A stretch of 64,000 bases of DNA from positions 2,108,001-2,172,000 of the forward strand of contig NZ_CP037858.1 in the NCBI RefSeq assembly GCF_006974125.1, written 5' to 3'. The stretch is from Stenotrophomonas maltophilia. GTDB lineage: Bacteria > Pseudomonadota > Gammaproteobacteria > Xanthomonadales > Xanthomonadaceae. Shown piece after piece: positions 28,115 through 36,610 of the stretch (within the stretch, counting starts at the first letter, position 1; each line of letters begins with the position of its first letter). The translations under genes and the position numbers were made by a program. Below the pieces are notes generated by a model. The model saw nothing but the letters and a program-made list of their open reading frames with translations, was not told where the DNA came from and searched no databases.

Positions 28115-28966
28115 ATGACTGACAGCAACAACTGGTACATCGAACACTTCGAGCGCACCGGCTCGGCCATCGGCTACCGCATCACCGGCAAGCTGGACGA
28201 GGTGCAGTCGCCGTTCCAGAAGATCGAGATCTTCCAGACCACCGACTGGGGCAACCTGATGACCATCGACGGGGCCATCATGCTGACCAGCAAGGACAAC
28301 TTCTTCTACCACGAGATGATCAGCCACCCGGTGCTGTTCACCCACGCCGCGCCCAAGCGCGTGGTGATCATCGGTGGCGGCGACTGCGGCACCCTGCGCG
28401 AGGTGCTCAAGCACAGCGGCGTGGAGAGCGTGACCCAGTGCGATATCGACGAGCAGGTCACGGTGATGGCGCGCAAGCACTTCCCGGAACTGTGCGATTC
28501 CAACGATGACGCCCGCGCCGAGCTGCTGTTCGACGACGGCGTGGCCTACATGGCCAACTGCCCGGCCGGCAGCGTGGACGTGGTGATCGTCGATTCGACC
28601 GACCCGGTCGGCCCGGGTGAAGGCCTGTTCAACAAGGCCTTCTACGAGAGCTGCTTCAAGGCCCTGAAGGACGACGGCATCCTGGTGCAGCAGTCCGAGT
28701 CGCCGCTGATGCAGCTGGACCTGATCAACGAAATGCGCGCTGAGATGGGCAAGGCCGGCTTCGGTTCGTTCAAGACCCTGCCGTTCCCGCAGCCGTGCTA
28801 CCCCACCGGCTGGTGGAGCGTGACCATGGCGCGCAAGGGCGACAGCAGCTTCGACTTCCGCCAGGCCGACTCGGCCGCCAAGACCTTCAACACCCTGTAC
28901 TACACCGCCGCGCTGCACACCGGCGTGCTGGTGACCCCGCCGTTCGTGCAGGCTGCACTGAAGTAA
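28115..28966 (+). CDS. speE: spermidine synthase
   Basis: A 283-residue aminopropyltransferase that makes spermidine from putrescine and decarboxylated S-adenosylmethionine. Family motifs are intact: the DNFFYHEM segment, VVIIGGGDCGTLREVLKH for nucleoside binding, and VIVDSTDPVGPGEGLF with the catalytic Asp. The C-terminal CYPTGWWSVTMA block is standard. The ATG at 28115 begins MTDSNNWY. A perfect terminator follows. SpeB and SpeD are not in the window. Confidence 0.95.
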   Translation: MTDSNNWYIEHFERTGSAIGYRITGKLDEVQSPFQKIEIFQTTDWGNLMTIDGAIMLTSKDNFFYHEMISHPVLFTHAAPKRVVIIGGGDCGTLREVLKHSGVESVTQCDIDEQVTVMARKHFPELCDSNDDARAELLFDDGVAYMANCPAGSVDVVIVDSTDPVGPGEGLFNKAFYESCFKALKDDGILVQQSESPLMQLDLINEMRAEMGKAGFGSFKTLPFPQPCYPTGWWSVTMARKGDSSFDFRQADSAAKTFNTLYYTAALHTGVLVTPPFVQAALK

Positions 28967-29004
28967 GGCGTGCCAACCAGGGTTGGCACCCACCCATGCA
29001 AAAG

Positions 29005-29037
29005 AAAAACCCGCGCTGGCAACAGCGCGGGTTTTTT
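29005..29037 (+). terminator. intrinsic terminator after speE
   Basis: AACCCGCGCTG, loop GCAA, CAGCGCGGGTT is a perfect 11-bp stem followed by a T tract and preceded by an A tract, about 40 bases after the speE stop. It may act in both directions, since lpxO-like transcription converges here. Confidence 0.93.
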
Positions 29038-29083
29038 CATGCTCCGGTAGTGCCGGCCGCTGGCCGGCAACCTCATGTAACGA

Positions 29084-29992
29084 TCAAAGCGCCCAGATAC
29101 CGGCAATCACCGCCACCACCAGGCCCCACTTGATGACCTGATACGCGACCACGCTGCGCTCGCGCAGCGCCTTGGCCTTCAGGCGCACCTTGTAGACGCT
29201 GCCGAACGCCTTGTTGACGCCACCGGTCGGGTCACCCGGCAGGTTTGGCGACGCACCACCGGCCAGCAGCGTGGCTGCCACCGCACGATTGAACAGGCTC
29301 GGCAGGCCGAAGCGCAGCGGGCGGGCGATGTCGCAGAACAGGATCACGCGGTCATCGGGCGTCTCGTTGTGCGCGTGGTGGATGTAGGTCTCATCGAACA
29401 TCATCCACTCGCCATCGCGCCAGCTCTTCTTGATGCCATCCACTTCGATGTAGCAGCCGTCGTTGTTCGGCGTGGCCAGGCCCAGATGCAGGCGCAGCGA
29501 ACCGGCGAACGGGTCGCGGTGCGGGCGCAGTTCGCTGCCCGACGGCAGCTGCGCGAACATCGCCGCACGCACGTCCGGCAGCGACTCCAGCAGCGCGGTG
29601 GTCTTCGGGCACATCGCCTTGGCCGACGGGTGCGAAGGGCCATACCACTTCAGGTAGAAGCGCTTCCAGCCACGGCGGAAGAACGAATTGAAGCCGGCAT
29701 CATTGAACGTGCTGGAGGCCGCGATCGCCTGCGCATCGCGCAGCGCCAGCGCCTCGTCGCGGATCATCTGCCAGTTCTGGCGCAGCGGCTCCAGCTGCGG
29801 GAACTCCTTGGCCGGGTCCAGGAACGGCGTGGTCGGCACCTTCGAGAACATGTACATGACCACGTTGATCGGGGCCATGAAACTGGAATGGTCCAGCAGC
29901 TGGCGCGACCAGCGCGCGCGGACCTTGCCACGGAAGTGGATGTACAGCACGCAGGCGACGAACAGCGCTGCAAGTACGATTTTGATGATCAA
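29084..29992 (-). CDS. lpxO: aspartyl/asparaginyl beta-hydroxylase family dioxygenase (LpxO-like)
   Basis: A 302-residue Fe(II)/2-oxoglutarate enzyme. LpxO adds a 2-hydroxyl to a secondary acyl chain of lipid A. An N-terminal membrane anchor (residues 1-20) is followed by the hydroxylase core. Iron ligands are visible in LRPHRDPFAGSLRLHLGL (His-x-Asp) and the distal His in DETYIHHAHNET, with the 2-oxoglutarate Arg in DDRVILFCDIARP. A C-terminal hydrophobic segment (285-302) gives a second anchor. The LpxO assignment rests on overall architecture; another beta-hydroxylase substrate is possible. Confidence 0.82.
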   Translation of the reverse strand: MIIKIVLAALFVACVLYIHFRGKVRARWSRQLLDHSSFMAPINVVMYMFSKVPTTPFLDPAKEFPQLEPLRQNWQMIRDEALALRDAQAIAASSTFNDAGFNSFFRRGWKRFYLKWYGPSHPSAKAMCPKTTALLESLPDVRAAMFAQLPSGSELRPHRDPFAGSLRLHLGLATPNNDGCYIEVDGIKKSWRDGEWMMFDETYIHHAHNETPDDRVILFCDIARPLRFGLPSLFNRAVAATLLAGGASPNLPGDPTGGVNKAFGSVYKVRLKAKALRERSVVAYQVIKWGLVVAVIAGIWAL

Positions 29993-30425
29993 AACACTTT
30001 CCTCCAGCCGCAGCCGGAACGGGAAACGGGGCGATGCACGGCCAGGCGGCCAGCACCGGTGGGGACCGCGGCAGGGGACGGGGACGTGCCAGAGGGGGGC
30101 GGCCGCCGATGTCGCGGGTTAACAGCTTATGGTCGGCAGGCCGTGCGCCGGGGTCAAGCCGGACGTGCGTGGCGTTCAGCGCGGCGCAGATGAATGGGCC
30201 GGAAGCGCGCCCAACTCATTGATCCAGCAGGGCAACCCTTATAATTGAGACAGAATTGTCCGATTCTGCGTGACGAACTGTTCCAGCCACGACCCCGACA
30301 TTTCTCCGACAAATCGTGGAATAGCGAACTGGCGAGTACTAAAATTAACGAAAACTTAGTAACTCCCTGTAACACCGGTTCGCTTGACGCTTTGCGCCAC
30401 CCACCGGGTCGTCCGAGACCCTGAT
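29993..30425. other. divergent upstream region of lpxO-like gene and kinase gene
   Basis: This 433-base gap holds no convincing gene. The right half (30230-30400) is A/T-rich and probably contains the kinase promoter. It includes the inverted repeat CAGAAT-N6-ATTCTG at 30251-30268. The left half is GC-rich and featureless. Confidence 0.45.
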
Positions 30426-31085
30426 ATGTACCTCCCTGCTACTCCCCCCTCCTCCTGCGGCGATGACGCCGCGGCGCCGCTGCTGCTCAAGCGCGGCGAG
30501 CGTTTCCTGGCCCCCGATGTCTACCGCACCTGCCTGGGCGGGCGCGAGGCGGTCATCAAGGACTATTCCCGTTATCGCGGCACCCCGCTGTCGCCCGTCG
30601 CCCGGCTGATGGTCCGCCGCGAGGCGCGCATGCTGCAGCGCCTGGGCGGCTGGAAGCACGCCCCGGCCCTGCTCGGCACCCTCGGTGGCCTGGCGCTGGG
30701 CATGGAATTCATTCCCGGCCAGACGCTCAGCAGCGCACAGGCCGTGGGCAATGAAGTGTTCGAGCAGCTGCAGCACGCGCTCAGCCGCCTGCACGCCGCC
30801 GGCATCACCCACAACGACCTGCATGGCACCAACGTGGTGGTCAGCGGCGGCGTGCCGGTGCTGCTGGACTTCACCTCGGCCTGGCGCGCCCCGCGCTGGC
30901 TGCGCCGCAACCCGCTGAGCCGGCAGATGCGCCGCAGCGACATGAAGAACCTGCTGAAAATCCGCCAGCGTGTGACCGGCCAGGCCCCGAGCGCCGCGCA
31001 GGCCGCGCTGGTGGCCGACCCGGGCTGGGTTGCCGCCGTGCGGCAGGGCTGGAAGCGGTTCTACAAGTGGGCGAAGCGCCGGTAG
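30426..31085 (+). CDS. small RIO/LPS-kinase-like protein kinase
   Basis: A 219-residue cytoplasmic kinase-fold protein. Visible motifs are the VIKDYSRYRG lysine region near residue 41, an ARRE-like Glu (VRREARML), the catalytic loop GITHNDLHGTNVVV near 125 and the metal-binding DFTSAW in place of DFG. This set fits the RIO/InaA/WaaP group that phosphorylates lipopolysaccharide core sugars or proteins. The ATG at 30426 (MYLPATPP) is preferred over a start 14 codons upstream. Sitting near an lpxO-like gene, a role in envelope modification is plausible but unproven. Confidence 0.85.
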   Translation: MYLPATPPSSCGDDAAAPLLLKRGERFLAPDVYRTCLGGREAVIKDYSRYRGTPLSPVARLMVRREARMLQRLGGWKHAPALLGTLGGLALGMEFIPGQTLSSAQAVGNEVFEQLQHALSRLHAAGITHNDLHGTNVVVSGGVPVLLDFTSAWRAPRWLRRNPLSRQMRRSDMKNLLKIRQRVTGQAPSAAQAALVADPGWVAAVRQGWKRFYKWAKRR

Positions 31086-31096
31086 TGCTTTGCTTT

Positions 31097-31212
31097 GGTA
31101 GGGGTCGAGCTTGCTCGACCGCTTTACCGCTCTTTGTAGAGCCGAGCCCACGCTCGGCTGCTGTTCCTGCATCTCGCGAAATGCAGCCGAGCATCGGCTC
31201 GGCTCTACAAAA
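31097..31212. repeat. inverted pair of GTAG-type palindromes
   Basis: GTCGAGCTTGCTCGAC (about 31105-31121) is followed by two elements with arms TTTGTAGAGCCGAGC and GCTCGGCTCTACAAA, at about 31132-31146 and 31195-31212. These are inverted with respect to each other, the BIME-like layout. The segment separates the kinase gene from the convergent PII gene. Confidence 0.85.
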
Positions 31213-31218
31213 AACCGG

Positions 31219-31560
<342 letters not shown>

Positions 31561-31712
31561 CTATCTCCTGTCTTCCGGCGTGGAGGATAGCGCCTGAACG
31601 CGGCCCGTGCGAAGCCGCTGCGGCCTGTCCGGGCAGTGGGTGCCAGCAGTATCCTTGTGCCCGAATGGCCTGCCCGCGCCGGATGCACGGGCCCACCCCC
31701 ACGGAGCACCCC

Positions 31713-31964
31713 ATGATCGACCTGAACCAAATCGATGACCTCGCCCGTCGCCTCAGCGACCTGGTGCCGCCGGGCCTGCGCGAATCGCGCGAGGAACTGC
31801 AGGCCACCTTCAAGAGCGCGCTGCAGGCCGGCCTGGCCAAGCTCGACCTGGTCACCCGCGAGGAGTTCGAGGTGCAGCGCGCGGTGTTGTTGAAGACCCG
31901 CGAGAAGCTGGACGCGCTGGAAACGGCCGTGCGCGCGCTGGAAGGGCGCGGCGCCGCAGAATGA
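31713..31964 (+). CDS. ubiK: ubiquinone biosynthesis accessory factor UbiK (BMFP domain)
   Basis: An 83-residue helical protein of the BMFP/YqiC family that assists the Ubi complex. It shows the family start MIDLNQIDDLARRLSDLVP, the SREELQATFKSALQAGLAKLDLVTREEF segment and a C-terminal coiled coil (VLLKTREKLDALETAVRALE). The ATG at 31713 has ACGGAG upstream. It is followed immediately by a hairpin and by arr. Confidence 0.92.
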   Translation: MIDLNQIDDLARRLSDLVPPGLRESREELQATFKSALQAGLAKLDLVTREEFEVQRAVLLKTREKLDALETAVRALEGRGAAE

Positions 31965-31992
31965 AAAAAGGAGGCGCACCGCGCCTCCCGTT
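31964..31992 (+). terminator. hairpin after ubiK
   Basis: GGAGGCGC, loop ACC, GCGCCTCC forms a perfect 8-bp stem preceded by six A residues, starting six bases after the ubiK stop. The downstream tract (CGTTT) is short, so termination may be partial. Confidence 0.7.
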
Positions 31993-32090
31993 TACAGAGT
32001 ATTTCCCGGATGGGGCCTTGCAGCAAGGCCCACCGGGCGCCCTAGACTCGCCGGCCTGTCGATCCGGCAGCACAAAGAGGGGCAGCAGCG

Positions 32091-32525
32091 ATGGCGCAGG
32101 ACACCGAATGGACACCCGTTTCGCATGACACCTGCGACCAGGTCGCCGGGCCGTTCTACCACGGCACTCGCGCTGACCTGGCGGTGGGTGAGTTGCTGAG
32201 CGCGGGCTTCCGCTCCAACTATCGCGACAGCGTGGTGATGAACCACATCTACTTCACCACGATTGCCAAGGGCGCTGGGCTGGCTGCGGAGATGGCCCGG
32301 GGTGAAGGGCGACCGCGTGTGTACATCGTGGAGCCGACCGGGCCGTTCGAGGACGATCCGAACGTGACCAACAAGAAGTTTCCCGGGAACCCGACGCGCT
32401 CGTATCGGAGTGCGCAGCCGTTGCGGGTGGTTGGGGAGATTGTGGAGTGGGAGCTCTACGACGCGGAGTTCGTTCGGCAGTTGAGGGCGTTTGTTGCTTC
32501 GGGGAGTGGGGAGATCATCAATTGA
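32091..32525 (+). CDS. arr: Arr-family NAD-dependent rifamycin ADP-ribosyltransferase
   Basis: A 144-residue enzyme that ADP-ribosylates rifamycins at the C23 hydroxyl, giving resistance. The fit to the family is strong by recall: GPFYHGTRADLAVGELL, NHIYFTT, RVYIVEPTGPFEDDPN, and TNKKFPGNPTRSYRS, then LRVVGEIVEWE. Length is typical. It lies at the boundary between core genes and the variable stretch, with no integron or transposase nearby, so it looks chromosomal rather than a recent cassette. Whether it is expressed enough to matter is unknown. Confidence 0.92.
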   Translation: MAQDTEWTPVSHDTCDQVAGPFYHGTRADLAVGELLSAGFRSNYRDSVVMNHIYFTTIAKGAGLAAEMARGEGRPRVYIVEPTGPFEDDPNVTNKKFPGNPTRSYRSAQPLRVVGEIVEWELYDAEFVRQLRAFVASGSGEIIN

Positions 32526-32584
32526 TGAGGTGAAGGGCGCCCACTGCGGCTGACGGAAGAGCAATAGAGCTGGATATCGGGCTT

Positions 32585-32815
32585 TGTCTGATTTCGGCCA
32601 AAAGCGGACGCCCCGTACACAAGTCTGAGTGGGCTCGTAGGCGATCGTGCGGTTCAGCACATCGCTCCAGCTTGCCGCGAACTGTTCGCCAGCCAGGCTT
32701 GCGAGACCACCAGATTGAGACGGGGCAACGCGCTGTTGTCCGGCATCTGTTCGCGGTTGAGCAGTTCGATGGCGACGATCTCGTAGACGGGTAACCATAG
32801 GTGCACGTTTTTCCT
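32585..32815 (-). pseudogene. short broken reading frame, possibly an NmrA/SDR C-terminus
   Basis: On the minus strand one frame reads LPVYEIVAIELLNREQMPDN and a second continues with LAGEQFAASWSDVLNRTIAYEP, so a frameshift lies near 32695. The second part resembles the C-terminal region of NmrA-type NAD(P)-binding proteins. The fragment is short and the match is from memory. The surrounding 300 bases hold nothing else I can identify, apart from a GGCCAAAAGCGGAC half-palindrome near 32596. Confidence 0.3.
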
Positions 32816-32830
32816 ATGTTGCGCGAGGTC

Positions 32831-33292
32831 TCAAAACCTTTGGTTGCAAGGGCCCGCGGATAGGGCAGGCGTCAGCTGCGGACTGGCCCTAGCCATCCAC
32901 CGATGGTGCAGAGCATCGTCCTCATGCCGCTCCAAACTCGCCGATCCTTGAAAAATGAGCAGATCTCTTGAAGAGCTGGAGGAGGGCGACGGTCGCGCAA
33001 TGCGGACGAAGCATCCGAATAGTGCCAGCCACTCAGGAGCAACGGGGGCCGTGATCGCCAAAGTGGCGCTCGCTTTGGATCTCGGGCTGTCGCCATCCGC
33101 ATCGGTGATGAAACACTCGATCTTAGTGACATCAGCACCGTCGCTCGCCAATTGCCACAGCGCCGCCCGCCATGCCACTAGGTGCGCATCGGCGGCCAGC
33201 TTTTCCATGATCCGCATACGCCAGCTCGATACGTTGAGCTTCGGGAAAATGGTCTTGAAATCTGCATCCAGCTGTTCCTCGTGCGAGGACAT
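32831..33292 (-). CDS. hypothetical protein
   Basis: A 153-residue soluble protein (MSSHEEQLDADFKTIFPKL start) with a helical N-terminal half (MRIMEKLAADAHLVAWRAALWQLASDGADV) and a mixed C-terminal half ending in a Ser-rich linker. I recognise no domain. The frame extends upstream to 33376, but the ATG at 33292 gives the more protein-like product. The opposite strand has a shorter frame with unlikely composition. The lower GC compared with the core suggests acquired DNA. Confidence 0.5.
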   Translation of the reverse strand: MSSHEEQLDADFKTIFPKLNVSSWRMRIMEKLAADAHLVAWRAALWQLASDGADVTKIECFITDADGDSPRSKASATLAITAPVAPEWLALFGCFVRIARPSPSSSSSRDLLIFQGSASLERHEDDALHHRWMARASPQLTPALSAGPCNQRF

Positions 33293-33476
33293 TGGAATGA
33301 CCCGTAATGGTCGCTCTTGTTCGTAGCATGTGGAGACTGTCGTTGAATCCAACTCAACCGAGATGGAGGCGCACATGCAGCAATTTTTCTACCGGCGTGC
33401 TTACAAGCTCACGAAACTGCCAGGGCAAGCCCCCAGTGGTGAACTGACGCACTCCCGATTTCGCGCCGGACGTCCA

Positions 33477-33980
33477 TCAACCGAGTCGCCGTACAACATA
33501 CTTCCCATACGAAAAATAGAGGAATCCGATAATCAGCGCGTGCACGACTGCAAATGGTATGTACTGCTTCCAGAGAAGAGTCAGCGCCAAGCCCACCCCT
33601 GGTATAAGGTAGATCGCAAGAATAGTTGCCCACTTTCCGTCATGCCCGACAGCTAGAGATTCGCCATTCTTGGCGCCTGATCCGGAGATGAACCAAGCCA
33701 GCGCAAACGCCGAGACAAGCATGATCCAGAATGGCGGATTACTTCGACCCTCCAGGAAGTCAGCTCCTAAGTATCTCAGCAGCATGATCACGAAGATCGT
33801 CTGAAGGACCATAAAGATTGCGACAAGAACCGAACCGCCGAAGCGACGCCAACCTGCGTCGAACTCGGCCCACATCTCCAGGTTGCTCGCAACGAGAAAT
33901 GCATATGAGTATGGAGCCCGCAACATTCGCAGCACCCTGGTAGACAATCCTATCGAGCCTCTTGGTGCTTTCCCGGACAT
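33477..33980 (-). CDS. four-helix membrane protein of unknown function
   Basis: A 167-residue protein with about four transmembrane segments: residues 47-69 (VLVAIFMVLQTIFVIMLL), 83-97, 117-135 and 140-158. A charged N-terminus (RVLRMLRAPYSY) precedes them. I recognise no family. Composition is typical of a real membrane protein and codon use is moderate GC. It stands alone in the variable stretch. Confidence 0.7.
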   Translation of the reverse strand: MSGKAPRGSIGLSTRVLRMLRAPYSYAFLVASNLEMWAEFDAGWRRFGGSVLVAIFMVLQTIFVIMLLRYLGADFLEGRSNPPFWIMLVSAFALAWFISGSGAKNGESLAVGHDGKWATILAIYLIPGVGLALTLLWKQYIPFAVVHALIIGFLYFSYGKYVVRRLG

Positions 33981-34387
33981 CCCAGTAGTCCTCAGCCTGC
34001 TGCAATTCGCTTCATATCGGGCCTCTTCCTCATGATCTGAAGAGCACCATCACGCCGTTCCTAATTCTTGACTTCTAAGGACGCCTGCCATTCAGAGAGC
34101 TGCTTCCCGGCATTCGGCCCAATGGTGGGAGTGTACTTCAGGTGCCGCATCGGCATGTCGGCCATGCTCTATGTCCACTTCCGGCCAGGAGCGGACATCA
34201 ATCGCAAAAGCCTTACTTATCGCGGAATACCAGCGCGAGAGTCTGAGCTCCATCACGCCGGCCGGATAGGCGATTCGCGACCCTCAAGCTCGACTCTTGC
34301 CGCGCTACTGCAAGATGATAACCGGCTAGCGGCTGTGGTCTCTGGAGCTGCTCCATGCCGGAACCAGGCATCTACTCCAGCGATTCG
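33981..34387. other. 407-base stretch without a supported gene
   Basis: I see no convincing gene here. A plus-strand frame crosses it but is Ser/Arg-rich and overlaps the next minus-strand gene. The stretch contains TGTCCACTTCCGGCCAGGAG, one arm pair of the dispersed TGTCCGCTTC palindrome (34168-34194). Confidence 0.4.
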
Positions 34388-34717
34388 TCACTCCCGCCTT
34401 TCCGCCTGGATATGGATAGACGAAACACCGGAAACCAAGGAATGGCTGGACCAAGCATCCAGCTCTTCTGCAATTGAGCCACTCAAGAGCCATCCGCGGC
34501 CGGTGCACTGAGCCGAAGCCAGGGCAAGAACCACAAATTCAGGCCACGATTGCGCGGCATGATGGGAGCAGGCACTCACCATGAAGCCGCCCTTGTGATA
34601 GGGCTCGGCGTGGAGATTGCTGACTTCAAGACCTGCTTGCTCAAACATCCGCGCCGCGACCTTGAGAATCGCCTGCTGCGATGTGCAATTGGTGAACAAG
34701 CGCCAGTACAACTCCAT
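34388..34717 (-). CDS. hypothetical protein
   Basis: A 109-residue soluble protein (MELYWRLFTNCTSQQAILKVAARMFEQAGLEV start) with alternating helix and strand (GGFMVSACSHHAAQSWPEFVVLALASAQ) and a mid-length C-terminus. It has a compact alpha/beta look but I recognise no domain. The ATG at 34717 is preferred to a TTG six codons upstream. Neighbours give no functional clue. Confidence 0.5.
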   Translation of the reverse strand: MELYWRLFTNCTSQQAILKVAARMFEQAGLEVSNLHAEPYHKGGFMVSACSHHAAQSWPEFVVLALASAQCTGRGWLLSGSIAEELDAWSSHSLVSGVSSIHIQAERRE

Positions 34718-34758
34718 GAGTCCACAATCTTCCAAAAGGCCCTCTGGGCGCGGTTGCG

Positions 34759-34950
34759 CTACTTATAGCAGAAGGCGCGCACGACCTTTCCCCTCTTGCC
34801 ACCCGAGGTGCCAGCACCAAGGAACAGATGGTTGAAGAGCGCCCACGGCTTGAACAGCGAGCACCCTGGCATGAATCCCGAGAAGATCAACTTGAGCTGG
34901 GGCCGGAGAATCGAGAAGTTCTTGATCGGTCCTCTATGTTCCTGTCGCAC
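34759..34950 (-). CDS. possible small basic protein
   Basis: A 63-residue frame (LKLIFSGFMPGCSLFKPWALFNHLFLGAG middle, basic ends). It lies in line with its minus-strand neighbours and has plausible amino-acid composition, but no recognised domain and no clear ribosome site. It could equally be a fragment of a longer lost gene. Confidence 0.3.
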   Translation of the reverse strand: MRQEHRGPIKNFSILRPQLKLIFSGFMPGCSLFKPWALFNHLFLGAGTSGGKRGKVVRAFCYK

Positions 34951-34957
34951 GCCACCA

Positions 34958-35710
34958 TCAATGCGCAGGCTGCACCTTCAGCGCGCTTGAACCCCTTCGC
35001 AGCAGGTACAGCGCAACCAGGAACGGCCACAGCGAGTTGACCGACGAGAACAGGCGCTGTGTCAGCCCCCTGAATCCCTCCGGGTCCGCTCCCACCACGT
35101 TCAACCAGAGATAGACGATGCCCGCGATGCTCGCCACAGCGGTCACAGCGTACGCCCTTCGGTTGGCAGACCACGCGCTCAATTCGATATGCGACATCGC
35201 CGGTGCAATGATGTTTGCGATACCAATGGTATAGAAGCCGTGCATCGGATGGCCCATGGGCCAGAGCCCGTTGGTCAGCATGGAAATGCCAAAGACCAAC
35301 CAGCAGATTGCACCTACGGCAATCCGGCGACCGGACTCCCGCCAGACCCCGATGGCAAACGCCACGAAGGCCACGCCGGAGCCGAGGGCGGCGATCCTGC
35401 CGCAGATGCTTGCGAGCGTCGGCGCCTGCAGCAGCTCGCTGGCGTGCTGCGCAAGCGGGTTGTAGCCCGGCGCAAACACGGCGGCAACGCTGGTCCAGAA
35501 CAGGAACCACGGAAGCGGGACCAGACCCGCGCAGAGAAGCAGTCGGCTGCGGTGTGACACGTACAGTGGTCCTTGTTTGGCCTGCGCCAGTGGGTGGAAT
35601 CCGTTCAAACGCTGCAGAACCTTCCTACCGCGGGCAGGACGATCTTGAGTGACTACAGCAGTAGTCAGATTGCGCGCGGCACTCGGTAGGTTCAATAGGC
35701 AAGAAGTCAT
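34958..35710 (-). CDS. DUF998-type six-helix membrane protein
   Basis: A 250-residue frame; the membrane part begins near residue 55. Six hydrophobic segments follow: LLLCAGLVPLPWFLFWTSVAAV, then APTLASICGRIAALGSGVAFV and others. The sequence PGYNPLAQHASELLQ after the first helix and NGLWPMGHPMHGFYTIG in the middle match the DUF998 pattern (Ser/His/Glu in the extracytoplasmic loop). The function of the family is not established. The true start may be internal, near the RSRLLL segment. Confidence 0.72.
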   Translation of the reverse strand: MTSCLLNLPSAARNLTTAVVTQDRPARGRKVLQRLNGFHPLAQAKQGPLYVSHRSRLLLCAGLVPLPWFLFWTSVAAVFAPGYNPLAQHASELLQAPTLASICGRIAALGSGVAFVAFAIGVWRESGRRIAVGAICWLVFGISMLTNGLWPMGHPMHGFYTIGIANIIAPAMSHIELSAWSANRRAYAVTAVASIAGIVYLWLNVVGADPEGFRGLTQRLFSSVNSLWPFLVALYLLRRGSSALKVQPAH

Positions 35711-35969
35711 TTAAACCATCTAGCGGGTGTCGCAGCGGTTCGGTTGCATGAGCGATCACACATGCCCGATGGGCGAGTGCTGTCGCATTTGCCGCGCCTT
35801 ACATCTCTGGCGGAAGGTTCTGACGACTCCGTTCCAGAAGTGCCGTTCCGCTTAGCACGCCAAGGCTCTCGCCCCATCCAACGCTATGCGACAATGCCAA
35901 AAGCGTCTCGGGTTTTGGCGGCATTGACCCCTACCCCTTGGCATTCCCAACTAAGTCAGGCAACTCTGG
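35711..35969. other. gene-free upstream part of the structured leader region
   Basis: I find no supported gene here. A plus-strand open frame runs through, but its product is low-complexity and the structured palindromes that follow explain the lack of stops. Near 35910 is GTCTCGGGTTTTGGCG, related to the arms of the long inverted repeat downstream. Confidence 0.4.
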
Positions 35970-36208
35970 TATCGCCACCGAAAACGGGTGGCCGGGCCTC
36001 GAAAACCCGAGCTATTAGGATGTTGTTTGCACTTGCCAGCCGGCATCACCTTGCGTGGTGCCGGCTGGCATTCCGTCTGCCGGCTATGGCGGGCGGGGCG
36101 TGGGGGCCTCGTGCCCGCCGGTTTCTTCCTAGTAGCCCGGTTTTCGAGCCACGCCCTGTCCGCCACCTTTATCGGTGGCGGCTTCTGCCTGCATGCACGG
36201 AGCCCGCC
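35970..36208 (+). ncRNA. strongly structured leader region ahead of a small gene
   Basis: Five paired elements fit into 240 bases. Small hairpins are GCCACC-GGGTGGC (35974-35992), GGCGGGC/GCCCGCC (36088-36119) and CGCCACC/GGTGGCG (36161-36180). The central hairpin TGCCAGCCGGCATCAC/GTGGTGCCGGCTGGCA (36034-36070) has 16 pairs, one a wobble. Imperfect long-range arms around TCGAAAACC (35994-36020 and 36122-36150) enclose it. The next gene starts at 36209. The layout suggests a folded 5' leader or a DNA element; which one is not decided by sequence. Confidence 0.5.
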
Positions 36209-36565
36209 ATGACCACACCGCACTCCCCGCCCCCGCGCCCCATCCACGAAGCGCCGTCACCCAAACCTGCGCTGGACCCCAACAGCCTCATCGCCATCCT
36301 GCACGCCATCGGCGCGGGCGCTGCGGCCGACGGCCAGTCGTGGCCCGAGCGACATCACCTGCGCAGCCGGCAGATGGCGTTGTCCGACGCCGACTGCGCG
36401 CTCACCGGCCAGCGCATCGTGCAGGAGATCCTGCTGGCGGCCGAGCGCACGCGCCAGAACGGCGAGCCCGAGCAGTACGTCGGCGACCGGGTGATGGAGG
36501 GGCTGGTGATGGCCGATCTGGCGCTGACCGCCTTCATCCACGAGCGGGTACGGCCCAAGGATTGA
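36209..36565 (+). CDS. small hypothetical protein behind a structured leader
   Basis: A 118-residue soluble protein. The N-terminal 25 residues are Pro/His-rich and probably disordered. A helical region follows (LIAILHAIGAGAAADGQSWPERH), with LTGQRIVQEILLAAERTRQ and VMEGLVMADLALTAFIHERV. I recognise no domain. The ATG at 36209 is preceded by GGAGCCCGCC. High GC and regular codon use mark it as real core-type coding sequence. The large folded region directly upstream is its most notable feature. Confidence 0.7.
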   Translation: MTTPHSPPPRPIHEAPSPKPALDPNSLIAILHAIGAGAAADGQSWPERHHLRSRQMALSDADCALTGQRIVQEILLAAERTRQNGEPEQYVGDRVMEGLVMADLALTAFIHERVRPKD

Positions 36566-36610
36566 GCGCGCTTATGGCGCGGAGTTTTCTGCCGGTGTGC
36601 GGGGTGACGA

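Noticed and set aside
34068..34511. 147-codon plus-strand frame
   Set aside because: It overlaps a better minus-strand gene and its product is Ser/Arg-rich with no structure pattern.
35970..36208. Integron attC site or tRNA-like element
   Set aside because: No integrase nearby, no attC core sites, and no tRNA arms (D-, anticodon-, T-loop sequences) are recognisable in the folded segment.
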